NCBI GenBank assembly: GCA_900074885.1 | Contig: FJUW01000004.1 | Coordinates: 1,334,225-1,398,224, forward strand | Reading direction: 5' to 3' | Length of the DNA stretch: 64,000 nucleotides | Origin: Rhynchosporium graminicola | Lineage: Eukaryota; Ascomycota; Leotiomycetes; Helotiales; Ploettnerulaceae | Part shown: piece by piece, positions 31,466 to 45,980 of the stretch | Layout: the number at the start of each line of letters is the position of its first letter | Position numbering within the stretch: position 1 is the first letter of the stretch | The notes under the pieces: model-generated | Databases searched by the model: none | Told to the model about the DNA's origin: nothing | What the model saw: only the letters and a program-made list of their open reading frames with translations | Made by a program: the position numbers and the translations under genes

Positions 31466-34400
31466 CTTTAAGTATCTTACTTAAAGTATTATTAGTAAGA
31501 ACGAAATAGCCTCTAAAGAAGGATTAGTTATAAGAGAAGGATCCTAAGTTAACAAGATAGAGAAGACTAATAAAGTTACTCTACCTCGAGTCAACTTACT
31601 TAATACTTATTATAGAAACTATAATAACCTAGGGTAATTTATCCTTTAGTACTAAATATACCTTACTTTTAATAGAGATAAGTTCGAAGCAGACTCTCTT
31701 AAAGTCTTATAGATTACTTTATTCCTTTATAATACTATAGCTCACTAGATCGAACTAGCTTTAAGTAATTACTTAGTTAATCGATACTTAACCGGGGCCT
31801 ATTCTATTATTATAACTAAAAAGAATCGAGTTATCTTTCGAACTATCGTAAGCTTTACTATTACTATTAAAGGAGTCTTTAGAGACCCTAATAAGAAAGA
31901 ATAAGCTAAGAAGTATCTACTTGGAATCCGATAGTAAGGATCTATTTATAAATATACTACTAAGTTCTATTACTATTCTATATAGTTAGACTAGACTAAT
32001 AGTAGATTAAGGGCCTAATATTACCGAGGCTTTAAGGACTATATTAAGAATAAGCTTTCTAAGACTAATAAACTAGATAACTTAGAAGACCTAATTAAAT
32101 CGTCTACTACTATCGATAAACGAACTTAGGAATAAGTAAAGGAAAAAGGAGAATACTTTATACTTACTTACCTCTAGAAGCTCTAATTTCTATAATAATA
32201 TAATAAGTATTAGGGAAATTTCTAATTTTACTCGAATAATAAATATAATTATTATAATCTAATAGAAATAAATAGAGTAGAAAGAGGATCTAAGAGCTAA
32301 GCTAAGAAAGATAAATATCAAGAGAAGGGTCTTTATTATATATATAATAAGCTAGGATATCTCGTATATAATTATTCTTAGAAGAAGAAGTAAAAAGGGA
32401 AACCTTAGAATAAACTTAAGAGAGAATTCGGATTAGCTAAAAAGAAGTCAGATTACTAAGAGGCTTCTAGCGTAAAATAGAGTTCGTAGGACTTTATAAC
32501 TTATAAATCTAGCGAAGAATTCGAAGAGAACTTAATTAAGCTTTTAGATAAAGACTAAAAAAGCTAGAGTATTATAAATAAAAGAAACTATCTGTATAAT
32601 AATCTCCTATATAATAACGAAAACTAGACTCTTCGAAATCATAATAACAGAAGAAGAATATAAGCTTATAATAGAACTAAGTCCAATTTTATAGAGTATT
32701 ATCGAACTTATAATATACTTAACTCGAGTATAGACTATATTATTACTTATTATAATACTATTACTATTATATTCTAAGTTAATACTAGGGATATCGAGGA
32801 ATAACTAGATTATTATATAGCTAATCTCGAAGGAGAACTAGAACTTAAAAAATTTGAATAACTAGCTTAGTTCCTTCGAGTAAAAGATACTTAAGCTATT
32901 ACTAAGGAAATAGGAGAGGAATATTATTAGTAGAGAAGATAATACTTATTAGAACTAGCTACTTATTAAAGAATAATACTAGATCTGATTTAAGAGTAAG
33001 CTAATCTCTATTATTATATACCTTATACTCTAATTACTTATAAACCCGGCCTTAGGACTTAGTTAGATAAAACGATAAGAAGAATTATTAAGGAAGTATA
33101 TAATTACTTTATAATAGAACTATTATACCTAGAGCTTACTACTACTAGAGAGTTCGATTAGTTAATCTTACTAGTTATAGTAAATAATATTAAGATAAAA
33201 GCACTTATCGATTCAGGAGCTATAGAACGCTTTATAAACCCGGCCTTTATTAAGAAATAGAATATTCCTATTACTATTAACCCGAAACTATATCGCTTTA
33301 CCTTATTAGATAGAAAAGGCACCGGATTAGATAGATAGGTCCGAAGAAGAATAAGAGGAATAAAGATAGTTATTAATAAATACGAAGAAATACTCTACTT
33401 CGATATTATACTTATTAGATAATACGATATTATATTAGAAATATTATAATTATATAACTATAATCTTAATATAGACTAAGTAACTAAGAAAGTTATATTT
33501 AGTAACTATAAATATAAGTATAGTTAACTAGCTAGTAAACGAGAAGCTAGCGCTACTTCCTTAATAATAATACTAATAGACTCTAGCTAATTAAGTCGAG
33601 TTCCTAGTTAGATAGAACCTAAGAATTATCCTAGTTAAATAGATAATATTTAGGGATAGCTATCTGAACTATATAAGAAGTTCTCGAAATTGTTCGAGGA
33701 ATCTATAGGATATAAGAGCTTTACTTAAGTATAAACCCTAAGATTATAAAATAAACTTTAAAGATAGATTTATACTTATCGTAGAGAAACTTTATTATTA
33801 TAACTATAATACTATAAGGATACTTAAGGAGTATTAGGAGTTAGATATAAAGAAAAGGTAGATTTGGAAATCTAAGTTACTTTGTATTATTAATATACTA
33901 GTAATTAAGAAAGCAGGAGATCTTAAAAGGAGACCTTACGAAGACTATCGGATAATTAATAGTAGAATTATAAGAGATATATACTCTTTACTAAATACTT
34001 AGTACCTACGGGATAAGCTAGCTAGAGTAAAGATATATATTAAATTAGATTAATATAACGCGTTTAATTTAATCTAAATTAAGAAGGGATATAAGTAGAA
34101 AACTACTTTTATATTACTCTTAGGGCTATAGGAATATATAGTAATACTATTTAGCTTAACTAATATCTTAGCTATATATTAAAAGTAGAATAGTAATATT
34201 CTTAAGGACTTTATTAGGAAATTCGCTATATATTACTTAGATAATATCCTAGTATACTCGGAGACTATCGAGGTATACTAAAGCTATATTATCTAAGTTA
34301 TAGAAATATTATATAAAGTAGATTCTAAACTAAAGATATCGAAATATAAATTCTTAATTAAGTAAGTTACTTTTCTAAAGTATATTATTCGCTTAAAAGA

Positions 34401-37215
34401 GATAAGTATTAACCTAGAGAAAATTAGAGCTATAAAGGAATAGGAATTACTAAAGAATATTAAGGATATATAGTTATAATTAAGTTTCGCTAATTTCTAC
34501 TAATAGTTTATTAGAAACTATTCTAAGATTACTAAACTACTTATAAGCTTAATAAGGAAAAGTATTCCTTTTACTTAGATTAGCTAGTATAAGGAAGCCT
34601 TCTAGAGAATTAAGAAAGAATTTATAAAAGAACTAATCTTATATAATTTCGATAAAGAAAAGGAAAATATAATAGAAACAGATACCTCTAATACTTATAA
34701 TAATATATTATACCTGTAGCGAGATAATAAAGGATAACTATATCTAGTCGCTTACTTTTCAGAGAAAATATCTCTAACTAAATAGAATTATAATATCTAT
34801 AAGAAAGAACTTATAATAATTTTTAAAGTACTTAAATACTAGATAATATACTTATAAGAAGCTAAGTTCCTAGTTATTATCTATACTAACTATATAAATC
34901 TTCGAACCTTTATAACTACTAAGGTCTTAGATAATTATCGATTAGCTCGATAGTTAGAGGAACTCGCCTCTTTTAATCTAGTTTTTAAGTATATATAAGG
35001 AAAAGATAATATATAAGTAGATACTCTAAGCAGATTACTAAGTTATAAGAATGAAAAGGTCTATAATAAGATCGCCTTACTTAAATAGCTAGATAATAGA
35101 GATATAATTACTAATATCCGAGAAGCTATTACGATTAAGTAAGAAATTAAGAGACTCTAATACGATATCTCAAAGAAAGCTTAGAAGAAAGATAGACTAT
35201 TACTAGATATAACTAAGGAACTTATTATAAGAAATATAATTAAGAATAGTATTATATAAGTTAATAAGGAAGTTTAGCTTCTACTAAGCTTAGTAGATAT
35301 ATATATTAAAGATTAATATAAGCTCTATATATATAGATATAGAGGGATATAATAAACGTATCTAAGGATTTCAAGAAACTACTAGTCAGAAGGACTCCGC
35401 TGAGTAGTTAAAGAAGTACTAGCTAATTATAATACTTATATCAGGAATAAGTCTTTCTAATATATAACTTATAAGTAGATAATTATAGTACCAATACTAC
35501 TAATATCTTAGAAATCAATATTATAAGACTTTAAAGTGCTATTACTACTATCGAAGGACCCGGTTACGAGAGTTAGCTATAATATAATACTTATTATTAT
35601 AGAAAGACTTATTAATTATATAATCTTAGTACTAGTCTTATCTACTCTTATAGCTAAATACTTAGTATAAGTATACCTTAAGGAGATAGTCTCTAAGTAT
35701 AAAGTACCCGAAGAAATCATATCGGATCGAGATAAGTTATTTATATTAAAGTTCTAGAATACTTTAATAGAGTTCCTAAGGACGAAACGGAAACTATTAA
35801 TAGCTTTCTATCCTTAGACTAATAGAGGAAATAAAAGAATAAACTAAGTAATTAAAGTATACTTACGCTACTATATTAACTATTAATAAAATAATTAAGT
35901 TGAACTACTACTACTAGTAGAGTTTATATATAATAGCTTAACTACGGAAATAATAAAAGTTATATTATTCTTCGCGAATTATAATTACGAACTTATCGCT
36001 TATAGAGAACTTAACTTAATAGTTAAGAATAATAATATAGCTTATATCTAGGTCCGGAATATCTAGGACCTCTATAAGGAACTTATAGAAGAACTCTAGT
36101 TTATAGCAGAGAAGAATACGTATTACTATAGTAAGAATCGTAGTTAGAAGCTAATACTATAGGAGGAGGATAGAGTTTACTTTCTATAAAAAAATATTAA
36201 TATATAAAGACTAAGTAATAAGTTAGACTATAAGAAACTTAGACCTTTTAAAATTAAATATATTAAAGGACCTTTAAATTATAAACTCTAGCTACTAGCT
36301 ATAATAAAGAAGATATTCTTAATATTCTATATATCCTTATTAGAGAAAGTACTACTAGGAGTACTACTAGCCCTAAAGATATACGCTGAACTAGTTAGTC
36401 TACTTATAGAATACGATATAAAGGAACTACTAGACTATTAGTATAAATAAGATATTATTAGATACTTAGTGAAATAGAAGAACTACTTATATTCGGAAAA
36501 TATATAAGAACTTAAGTTAAGCTTTTACTACTTAGTATTACTAGCTAATTTCTATCGATAAAACCTAGATCTGCTTAAAGCAGGTCCGTAAGGTCGAAGG
36601 GAAGGTCGATCGTCAGGTCGAACGAGGGGTCGATAAGAACGTCGGAACTAGAGGGTTCCGCGCCTGCTAACTTAATATCTTTAAGTACTCTCTCCCTTTT
36701 CTATTTCTCCTTTTCTTTCTTTTCTAGAGCTTTAAGAGTATCGAGCTTAGCTATTAAGTTTAGACTAGTAGTAATTATCTTTTACTACTTTTCGTATAAG
36801 AAGCGTTTCTATTTCTTTAACCTTATAATTCGCATATAGAACTTAGCTATAGCTAAGTCTTCCTTATCTTCTAACTTCTCGATTTATAAATTCAGATTCT
36901 CTTATTCGGATACTATAGGTATTCGGTTTCTTATACGAATATTATAGGATTTATTTAGTCGAGCGTAATAACTATATCAAGTTAGTTTAGGATCACGAGG
37001 CGATATATACTCTTTATATTCCGCCTTTTTATATCTAGTATATAGTATTATAATTTTACTACTTAATTCTATTTATCTTTCGAGTGTAATATGATCGACT
37101 CGTCTAGTTAAATATTCAGGGGGTATAATAGAAGAAGGAGACGGCCGTAAGCAGTTATCGATATTTCCTTAGGTATACTTAAGCGTAAGGATACGCTAGG
37201 ACAGGAGGGGGATAG

Positions 37216-37715
37216 TATCACGAACCTAGGGAAGGGGTCTTAGCACTAAAACCGTCTTAGTATCAGAATACTAATAGTACTACCTAGTAGTACGTACTAG
37301 ATAGTTTTAGGTACTAGAGAAGAGTTACTACTATTAGAAGAATAGTACTAATACAGTTATAGTACGAATCAGAGGATAGTATTATACTTATACTAGTATT
37401 ATAGTAATAAAAGTTATCTAGATTATAATAGATATTAAGTTATATAATATACTAAGCTACTAGATAAGTCGCGAGAGCTTGCGAGCTCTATAAGACTATC
37501 TTATATAGCTAGTATAAGAGAACGAAAGTTCTATATAAGATTAGCACTTCTATTATTAGATAGGAGCTTCGTACTCAAAATTATAAAGTAATTAATACCT
37601 GCTTATAATATCTTAATTCTAATTAAGAACCGAACTTCTTATTTACTTTACTTTATAGCTAATACTAACCGACGAGCCTGTACATCGCGTATCAGTCAGA
37701 ATAAGGAACGTTACA
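37216..37715 (+). repeat. Right gypsy LTR, about 500 bp
   Basis: Starts TATCACGAACCTAGG after a polypurine tract and ends GGAACGTTACA. Confidence 0.8.
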
Positions 37716-39643
37716 GAAATAAGGAAACGCTAAAGGTAATAATAAATAGTAAAGTAAGAATTAAAAATACTATATAAAAAGTACTTAGTATTAAGTAGAG
37801 TTTTAGTATAATACTCTTTATTAATTATTATAAATACTAAGAAAGAAGCTCTATTTATTATATCCTTAAACTAATCCTAAGCTTCTACTATTACTACTCG
37901 ATTAATCTCCTTTTATTTCTATTAATAATTTTAAATAGAAGCTATTCTTTTCTTAAGCTCTCTAACTCGGAGCTCGATCTTTCTATCTTAACTTCTTTTA
38001 GCTTCGACTTCTTTATTTTCGTTTTAGCTATTATTACTTAGCTTTTCTTCTTCTTAGTTATAGCGAGTTTTATATAGTAATTATAGATTATATATCTATC
38101 TTATCTATAGTAAAAGCAAAGCCGCTTTACTTTCTATCTTTTAATCTCTATAAAGCTTACTTATTAAAGTTCCTTTTTTCTATTATAACTTTAATAATAA
38201 TAAGAATTACTTTCTAATCTATTAAGTTTATTACTTATTAGTTTATCTTAAGAGACTACTCTTATATTTATTTCTATTAGTCTGCTCTAGCTAATAGCTC
38301 CTTAACTTTAGCTAGCTAGTCGCTAACTACATATAGTTATAAATAGTACTTTTCGTATAACTATTCTTCCTTTATACTAATAGTATCGCGAACTAAGATA
38401 ATAGTAATAATAGCTTTTAAGTAACTCTTCTTAATTATATCTAACTAGTTTTATTTTTCTACTTCGAGGATTAGCTAATTAAAATTATTAAGAAATTCGT
38501 TTAAAGGATAAGTTCTCTACTTAATATTATTTAGTTAGCTTATAGCTTTCTATTAGTAGTAAGATTATAAAAAGTAATAAGTATCTATTAAAATAGCCTT
38601 TTAATTATTAATTACTCTTATTATTAAGTAAAGCTTATCTATAAGTAAATTCAGCTTATAGCTTTACTTGAGAGATAGCTGAACGCGTACTATATTCGTT
38701 CTCTCTTATTACTAATAGTAATAGTATTAATCTCTAGCTTCGCTCGTAGGATACTCTCGAATTATAAGTATAGAGCTAGGTTAGTACTATCGAACTTTTC
38801 AGGTTTCGGTATATATTACTTCGTAGCTATAGTTAGCTCCGGATTTATCGACTATATTATATTATTTAGAATTAGTATTATTAGTAGTATTAGCTATATG
38901 TTTAATTATTCTATATCTTCGATCTTATTAGCTAAGGTAGCTATAGAACTTACTTATTATACTACTAGCTTAGTAACTTATCGTCTTTATGCCTCGAAGG
39001 TATCTAATAGCTACTAGGGGGGCTATTCTTCTGCTATTATAAACCGTATATCCTAGCGTTATCGTAATTACTACTAATATAGTAGTTATATACATAGCCA
39101 GATCTACTATATATAGTCTGAAGCGTCTATTTCGTATCGTAGATATACGTATAATAATAGTAAGGCTAGGGTGCTAGCTTTCTTATATACGCGTATTATC
39201 TACTGCTCGAAAGCAGATCCTTCTTTATTTAATTAAGAATATTAAGTATAAATAAAGTAGCTAGATCTACTATATATAGTCCGAGGCGTCTATCTCTATA
39301 TCATAGGTATACGTATAGTAATAGTAAGGCTAGGGTATTAGCTTTCTTATATATACGTATTATCTGCTGCTCGAAAGCAGATCCTCTTTTATTTAATTAA
39401 GAATATTAGGAATAAGTTAATTCTAATATTATAAGGTAAATATAAAATATATAATATAAAAGCTTATTTATATTATAAGAAGAATTAACTAAGAAGGGAA
39501 GGGAGGAATAAGAGTTTCCTTTCGAAGAAAAGATAATACCGCGGCCGCTAGTAGCAGTAGTATTAGAATACGTATAATAATACGTCAGGTACTAGCGTAG
39601 ACGCCTCAGGCGTTAAGTATACTAACGGATGCAACCCGTTACA
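37716..39643 (-). mobile_element. Retrotransposon relic: gag and LTR, minus strand
   Basis: The minus strand near 38040-38110 gives a zinc-knuckle-like remnant and 38200-38980 a gag-like helical region, all broken by stops. To the right, the sequence up to GCAACCCGTTACA (ending 39643) looks like an LTR whose minus-strand start is TGTAACGGGTTGC. It includes a tandem 163-bp duplication. No pol is seen; the left side is cut at the edge of the preceding gypsy. Boundaries are approximate. Confidence 0.5.
39100..39420. repeat. Tandem 163-bp duplication
   Basis: GATCTACTATATATAGTC begins at 39101 and again at 39264. Both copies continue through GGCTAGGGT and a TCGAAAGCAGATCCT segment before a run of TTTATTTAATTAAG. 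It probably represents subrepeats within the relic LTR. Confidence 0.85.
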
Positions 39644-42600
39644 CAGAATGATTTTATATTAAGCGTACTAGTATAAGTTAAGATAATTATTAATTCGCTT
39701 TAAATATCCTTTCTAACTATAATCCGAGAGCGATATCTTTTAATATATTTATTTTTATTAAGTTTATACTTAAAAACTTATATTAGAGGAATAAGTATTT
39801 ATATTATATACTAATTATATATCTTAAATTCCTAGTAGCTTTATTTTTCTATATTTCCTATCTTTAGATCTATATCTTTAGAAAATTAAGCTTCTATTAG
39901 ATAATTCTTAAGATTATTAAGTCTCTTTATTTCTAGTAAGAGATTAATTACTTTAATTTTTAGAAGTTTAAGCTTTTTATTAATATTTAAGGACTAAGCT
40001 TCTAAAGTAATAGCTATTATTAAGTTATCCGGTTTAAGTATCTAGTATATTTTAAAAAATACTAAGATTATTTCGTATATTATTCTTAAGTTTAAGATAT
40101 TTTCTTCTATATTTATATACTAATTAGATATAAGTAAAGAGATTTAAAGATTTATTTATATCTTAAGATTATTTTAAAGTCTTTTATAAGAGAGATTATT
40201 CTTAACTTAAGTATCTTAAGTTTCTTTAATTCTAATCTTTCGATAAGAGTTCTTTATATATCTAGAGCTTACTATAGTATTTAGTATCTGAAATACTAAA
40301 GTACTATTTACTTTTCTTAGATACTTAAGCTTTTTTATAGCTTTCTTCTTTACTTTTAAAAGCTTCTTTTTAGAATTTAAGCTTTAAGTTATTTCTAATA
40401 ATCTCTTAATAGACTTATTAGAAGATTTAATCGAATCTGATTCTATATCTGACTTATTAGTCGAAGACTCGAGAATCACTTAGTACCCTTCTAGCGGAGG
40501 TTTATATAAGATTCGTAATTTAATCTTAGATAATATAGGTATTATTAATATAAGTACTTCTTTAGTATTTTAATTATTTAATAAGTAAATATATCGCTTA
40601 TCTTTAATTTATATATTCATTTCGCAGTCTATAAGTAGCATTTCCTTACTTATAGCTAGCTCCCTTAAGCTCTATACTATATCTATAGTAAGCTCTAAGA
40701 TTAATATATAATCGCTTTACTCTATTATCTCTTTATTATATATATCTACTAATAGAGTAGCTCTTAAGGTCTAAAAGCTAGTGAAATTAAGCTAGTCTCT
40801 AGAAGTAATATTAGTTCCTTTTACCCTTAGATTCTGACTCTCTCGAGTATTACGAGCTTCTACGAAATAAACTAAGGAATTAAAGAGATTTTCTAATCTT
40901 CTTTTATTTAATCTAATCTTTATAGAGACTTCTTTAGAGATATCTTCTGAAATATTATTAAGGAGCTTAGCTTAAATAAGTTAAATTTTAGCTTTTTTAA
41001 TAAGATCGCAGATTATTTCAGCTTTCTCTTTAGTAATTATAATTCTTTCTTTAAGTAAAAGAGTATATAATTCGTCTTTATTTAAATATATATTCTGCGT
41101 AATAAATATTCATCAAAGTATAAGAATTTAGATATTATAAATATTAAAAGCTATATAGCTAACTAAATACCTGATATAAGCTCTCGCTATGATTTTAAAT
41201 ACTTAATTCTCTTATCTTTTTATATTTTCTTTTATTAATAAGTATACTTTATATCTATATATATATATATGTATTAAGCTCTAATTTAGTCTAAAATTAT
41301 AGTTAAGTAAGTAATAATAGCTAGATTATAGAAGCGGAAATAGTTACGAAACTATCTATTATTCTCCTTAAGAGATAATCTCTAGTTATTTCCTCTCTTA
41401 GATAATCTATTAAATAGATAAGTAGTAGCTAAAGTGCACTCGAGACCTAGAAAGTTAGAGAGACTAGCTAGTAGTTATATATATATCCCTTTATCTATTA
41501 CCTCTAATTCTACTCTTTTAATTCTATTATTAAGCTTATAAATATAAGCTAGTTAAAGCTCGATTTCGATTCCGAGCTTTAAATACTATTTCTAATAATA
41601 TATAAATCCTTAAATTATTATAATTACCTTCTCCTGATTATATTTAAATCTATAGATAATAAAGCTAAATTACTTTTTTACTTAAGCTTTAAAAGCCTCG
41701 AGATACTTAAAGATTTTACTATATTCCTTAGTTCTCAAATTAAAGGTAATAATTAGTCTATTATATTTATACTTAATTAGAAGTAACTATAATCTCCCTT
41801 AGAATATTAGAAAGTCGAATAAATCTTATATTATCTTCTAAAATAGATAAGAGGATTTTCTTTCTATTAGCTATCTAGAGATCTTTTATAAAGTATATAT
41901 AACTATATAATACTTATATTTATATCTTTCTACTCCTTTAGTAATAACTACTTCTTAAGCGTAGCTTATAAGCTTTCTAAGAGTATCTAATATAAGATAA
42001 CTAGCTCTTAGATACTATATCTATATAAAGTAGATTATTATACTTATTATACTCAAAGGAGGGAGTTATTTTAAAGATAGATAGTTTAAATAAGCTTTAT
42101 ATTTAAAGAATACTAGATTCTATTTTCGTTTAAGCTTCTAATTAAGTAAAAGATCTATAGGATTATTTCTTCTTTCTATTATAAGGTATAATCTAATCTA
42201 TAGTACTAGATCTCTAAGTCTAATAATTAAGCTTCTAAGATAATATTAGTATAAAAACTATCTATTATTATAATATTATAAAGCTTAAAGTTAAAGTACT
42301 TTCTATTTAGTTCTAAAAAGACTCCTTTTATTAGCCGGGTTCTGCGCTTACTAATAGGGATTTAGAAGGTTCTACTCTCTATATAATTATTAATCCTTAA
42401 CTTAATAAAAGATCCTTTAACTAAGAGATTATAGTTATTAAATAAGTTAGTAGCTCTATAGTTATAAAAGAAAGTATATTAAAAGAGAGAGTAAGCTTTA
42501 CTTCTAATTAAATAGATCCTTAATAATTCTATAAGCTCTTAATTATTATCTAGGAAAAGTATTATAACTAATTCTACTTTCTTTCTTTCTTATTTTATAT

Positions 42601-44282
42601 TCTTATCTAAGATATTCCTTAGAAAGCTTAACTTATATTTAGAATCTCTTGATACTTGAATAAGGAGATTATAAGTTACTTAAGAGATTAGTTAATCTAC
42701 TCTAAAGCTAATATAAAAGTCTTTCTATTTACTAGATATAAAATATTAGTATATTACTAAGACTACTTTAGGATCCTAAGCTTTAATTATGATTAGACTA
42801 TTATCTTTACTAGTAGTATAGACTTATCTGCATATAGTAAGCTATAATTTAGTATAATCTATTAGCTTCTAGAGATAAGTTTTATCCTTTAAGTATAGAT
42901 ATAAGTACTTAATACGTTTTAATCTACTAATAGTAGTATTAAATAAGATAATATTAATATTAACTCGAGATCTAAGTATTAAGAAAACGCCTTATTTTTT
43001 CCTTATACTACCTTAAAACTCCTAATATATACAATTAACTTAACTTATATAGAATTCCTTAGTAAGCTTCTTAATAGTATATAAAGAGAGCTTTCCATAT
43101 AGCTTAGCTCTTTAATACTCGATCAGAAAGCTATTTACTTAGAAGTAATCGAAAGATTTAATTATATTTAGGAAATCTATAATTCTAAGAGATCCTTCGA
43201 TATCCGGGCTTTATAAAGTATATAATCTCTAGTTAGAGATGAAAGTTTAATAATCTAAGCTTAAGAGTTTAAATTACTACTCTTTCCTTTACCTCTAATA
43301 GATACTCCTATAGTAAGATAAAGCTTATAAGCTTTCTATATATTAGACTAAATAATTATATTAGTTTAATAAAGCTCTTATCTCAAGGCTCGAAGAAGAT
43401 AATAAAGGTTTACTCTCTTTTTAGCTAATAATCCCTTAATCGCTAGAGCTAAGTAGATAAGTAATATTATCTTTTCTACTTATATATAGATTTTAGTATA
43501 AGTAATAGCCTTTTAGCTATAAGTAATAAGATTAAATATAAATTACTTATTTTCGATCTTTATTTCAGATCTTTAAGATACTATGATAATTATAGTATAT
43601 TTTTTAAGTTTAGCTAAGATAAGATATACTAGAGTTAGATCGAGTATTTAATATATATCTTAAGTACTTCTAATTAGCTTAGAGATCTACTCTTTAGCTT
43701 ATTAAACTAATTTAAGCTCTTAAGCTTTTATTTATATATTAAAGTCTATTTCAGAGCTTCGATTCTTATTATCTGCGATCTCTTATAGCTATTATATATT
43801 AATCTAGAGAAGCTCGACTAGAGAAGCTCGACTAGAGAGACTTAATCTAGTAGATCTAATCTATATATTATTATACTTCGATTATTCTAGCTATAAACTA
43901 AATATAAGAGATCTAATCTAGCTATTACTCTAGCTTCTTATAGACTATTTTATTACTTAGATTAAGTAAATTATTAGAAAGATCTTTAAAAGATATAGTT
44001 TAAGTAATTGAAAAGCTAATATAAGCTTTATAGAATATTAATTAATATATTATAAAAGGCTTAAATAAGTAACTTAAGTAATCGAAAGCTAGAATAAAGC
44101 TTTACTTCTATATATATACTAAGTAGCTTTTAAAGTAATATATTAATATAGCTCTTAATTATAATATAAAAGTAAGATAGGCTTTATTAGTAGTAAAAGA
44201 TTACTTTAAGATATTAGAAGATAGATAATTAAAGTAGTATCTGAATATTAATTATAAAGAGTATTATCTCTTTAGAGTAAAG
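39644..44282. other. Very AT-rich RIP-mutated stretch, unidentified
   Basis: 4.6 kb with strong TA bias, almost no CA or TG, and no LTR pair that I can see. The minus strand contains charged, protein-like segments when stops are ignored, for example KEVSIKIRLNKRRLENL with VYFVEARNT near 40840-40930. I cannot place these in a family. It may be the decayed coding region of a DNA transposon or a non-LTR element. Confidence 0.5.
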
Positions 44283-44934
44283 TGTCACGCTCTGAGGTTG
44301 CGTATACTAAGCTAATAAGTAGAGATAACTAAAGAGGTTATATACCTTAGACTAATTACGTAGGCTCTAGGAGTTATATATATCAGTAGAGTTATATAAA
44401 ACTAAAAGGATTATATATACTAGGGATTATCTTATTATATTTAGTAGTAAATCGTAAAGATAGTTAGCTAGCTAGTGATTCCTGCGACTAGGGTTATATA
44501 ATAGAGTCTAGCTTAATAGGAGTCTAGTTAGAGGAGTCGGACTCCTACTTAGAGGACTCCCTTATAAAGGATTCCTAAGAGAACGAAAGTTCTATATAAT
44601 ACTAGTATATCTATTATTAGATAAGAGCCTTATACTTAAATTCATATAGTAATTAATACTTACTTATAATATCTTAATTCTAATTAAGAACTGAACCTCT
44701 TATTTACTTTACTTTATAGCTAATACTAACTAATAAGCTTATATACTATATAGTAGTTAGAACTAGGAAAATTATACTTTAAGTATCTTATTTAAATTAT
44801 TATTAGTAAGAACGAAATAGCTCTTAAAGAAAGATTAGTTATAAGAGAAGGATCCTAAGTTAATAAGATAAAGAAGACTAATAAAGTAACTTCACCTCGA
44901 GTTAACTTACCTAATACTTATTATAGAAACTATA
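44283..44934 (+). mobile_element. LTR plus leader fragment, variant of the 30957 gypsy family
   Basis: An LTR of about 494 bp (44283-44776, starting TGTCACGCTCTG) is followed by about 158 bp of leader that matches 31466-31622. The second half of the LTR and the leader are close to the 30957 family; the first 190 bases are unrelated. The fragment ends abruptly near 44934. Confidence 0.7.
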
Positions 44935-45744
44935 TATAATAGGTCTGTGCGCCTAGCGCCTTCTACTCTTATACTTCAGTACTAGAGAGGAAGAAAAATC
45001 CTTCTCTCCTTAGTAATTAGTTTCTATATAAACTAGATTATTACTATCGAGTCTCCAGCGACCCTTCTACTATTCGATTATGCCTATCTACCTTAGCGTA
45101 CTAAGTAATTACTATATTCTAATTACTTTCTCTTTATATTAGCTTAGATCGAGTATAATAGTTTACATAGGAGAATTATTAATAGCGTTAAATCGACCTT
45201 CGATATAAGATAATATAGCGAGAGATATATTAAGACCTAGCGAAACTCTAGTTAACAACTTTATAATCTTATAAGAAAAACTCTAATTACTAAAGAAGCA
45301 GAACGATATCCTAGATAACTCTATTATTAAGTATTAGTAAATATATAATAATAATCCTACTTAATATCCTTCTAAAGTCTCTATAAGAGTACGCTTTCTT
45401 TAACCCTTAGAACCTAAATATTCTACAGAAATAATAAAGACAGATAGAAGCTAATTATAAGCGCCTAATAAATCGCTATTATCTCGCCGAGAAAAAGGAA
45501 AATATATAATCCCTTCGGAGTATAAGGGAATAAGCTAGAAAGAACTTACGAAATACCTTTAAGCTTATAACTAAGTCTTTAATTATAATACTAAAAGAAA
45601 CCTAACTAATACTATTAAGATCAAATAAGTAGTAACTTTACTCTATAAAGAGCTAGCGAATACTTAGGAAAGATTTAGGAAATATATCTTAGATACTCTT
45701 TACGAGATAACCTAAGAAAGTTATAAAAAGTTCCTAGCGAACTT
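44935..45744 (+). mobile_element. Retrotransposon gag relic, left part
   Basis: Read through stops, the plus strand gives a gag-like helical region. The relic is split by the gypsy insertion at 45750 and resumes at 52594. The left edge, next to the LTR fragment, looks like a deletion junction. Confidence 0.5.
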
Positions 45745-45749
45745 TTAGC
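45745..45749 (+). repeat. Target-site duplication TTAGC, left
   Basis: Identical to 52589-52593 on the other side of the 45750-52588 gypsy. Confidence 0.9.
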
Positions 45750-45980
45750 TATTACGGTCTATACTATAACGGCCTCAGGCTCCTAGGTATTATAGCAGGC
45801 AGGGCTAGCGGGATGTGGTTAGTATGTACTAGAGGATGATTAGTCAGTATAGCTCTACGGTTATACTTAGAGAGAGAGTCGAGAGTAGAAACCTCCTCTC
45901 TATCTTTTCTTCTTTTTACTTAGCGCACTCTTAAGGGCGAATATAATTTGTTATCGACTCCTTATGCTTCTGCTATAATA
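45750..45980 (+). repeat. Left gypsy LTR, 231 bp
   Basis: Starts TATTACGGTCTATAC (TG start changed to TA) and ends GCTATAATA. Confidence 0.9.

Larger units (their letters stand above)
30957..37715 (+). mobile_element. Ty3/gypsy chromovirus relic, RIP-mutated, 6.8 kb
   Basis: LTRs at 30957-31465 and 37216-37715. The interior, read through stops, gives gag with a zinc-knuckle remnant (about 31550-32400), protease (IKALIDSGAIERFINPAF, about 33200), reverse transcriptase (LARVKIYIKLD, YLDNILVYSETIE, about 33880-34300), RNase H (about 34650-34950), integrase (about 35350-36050) and a C-terminal chromodomain-like segment (RYLVK-KNYLYSEN, about 36350-36540). The polypurine tract GGACAGGAGGGGGATAG precedes the right LTR. 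The flanking 5-mers (GTCTT left, GAAAT right) do not match, so either the ends have been rearranged or the element recombined. Confidence 0.85.
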
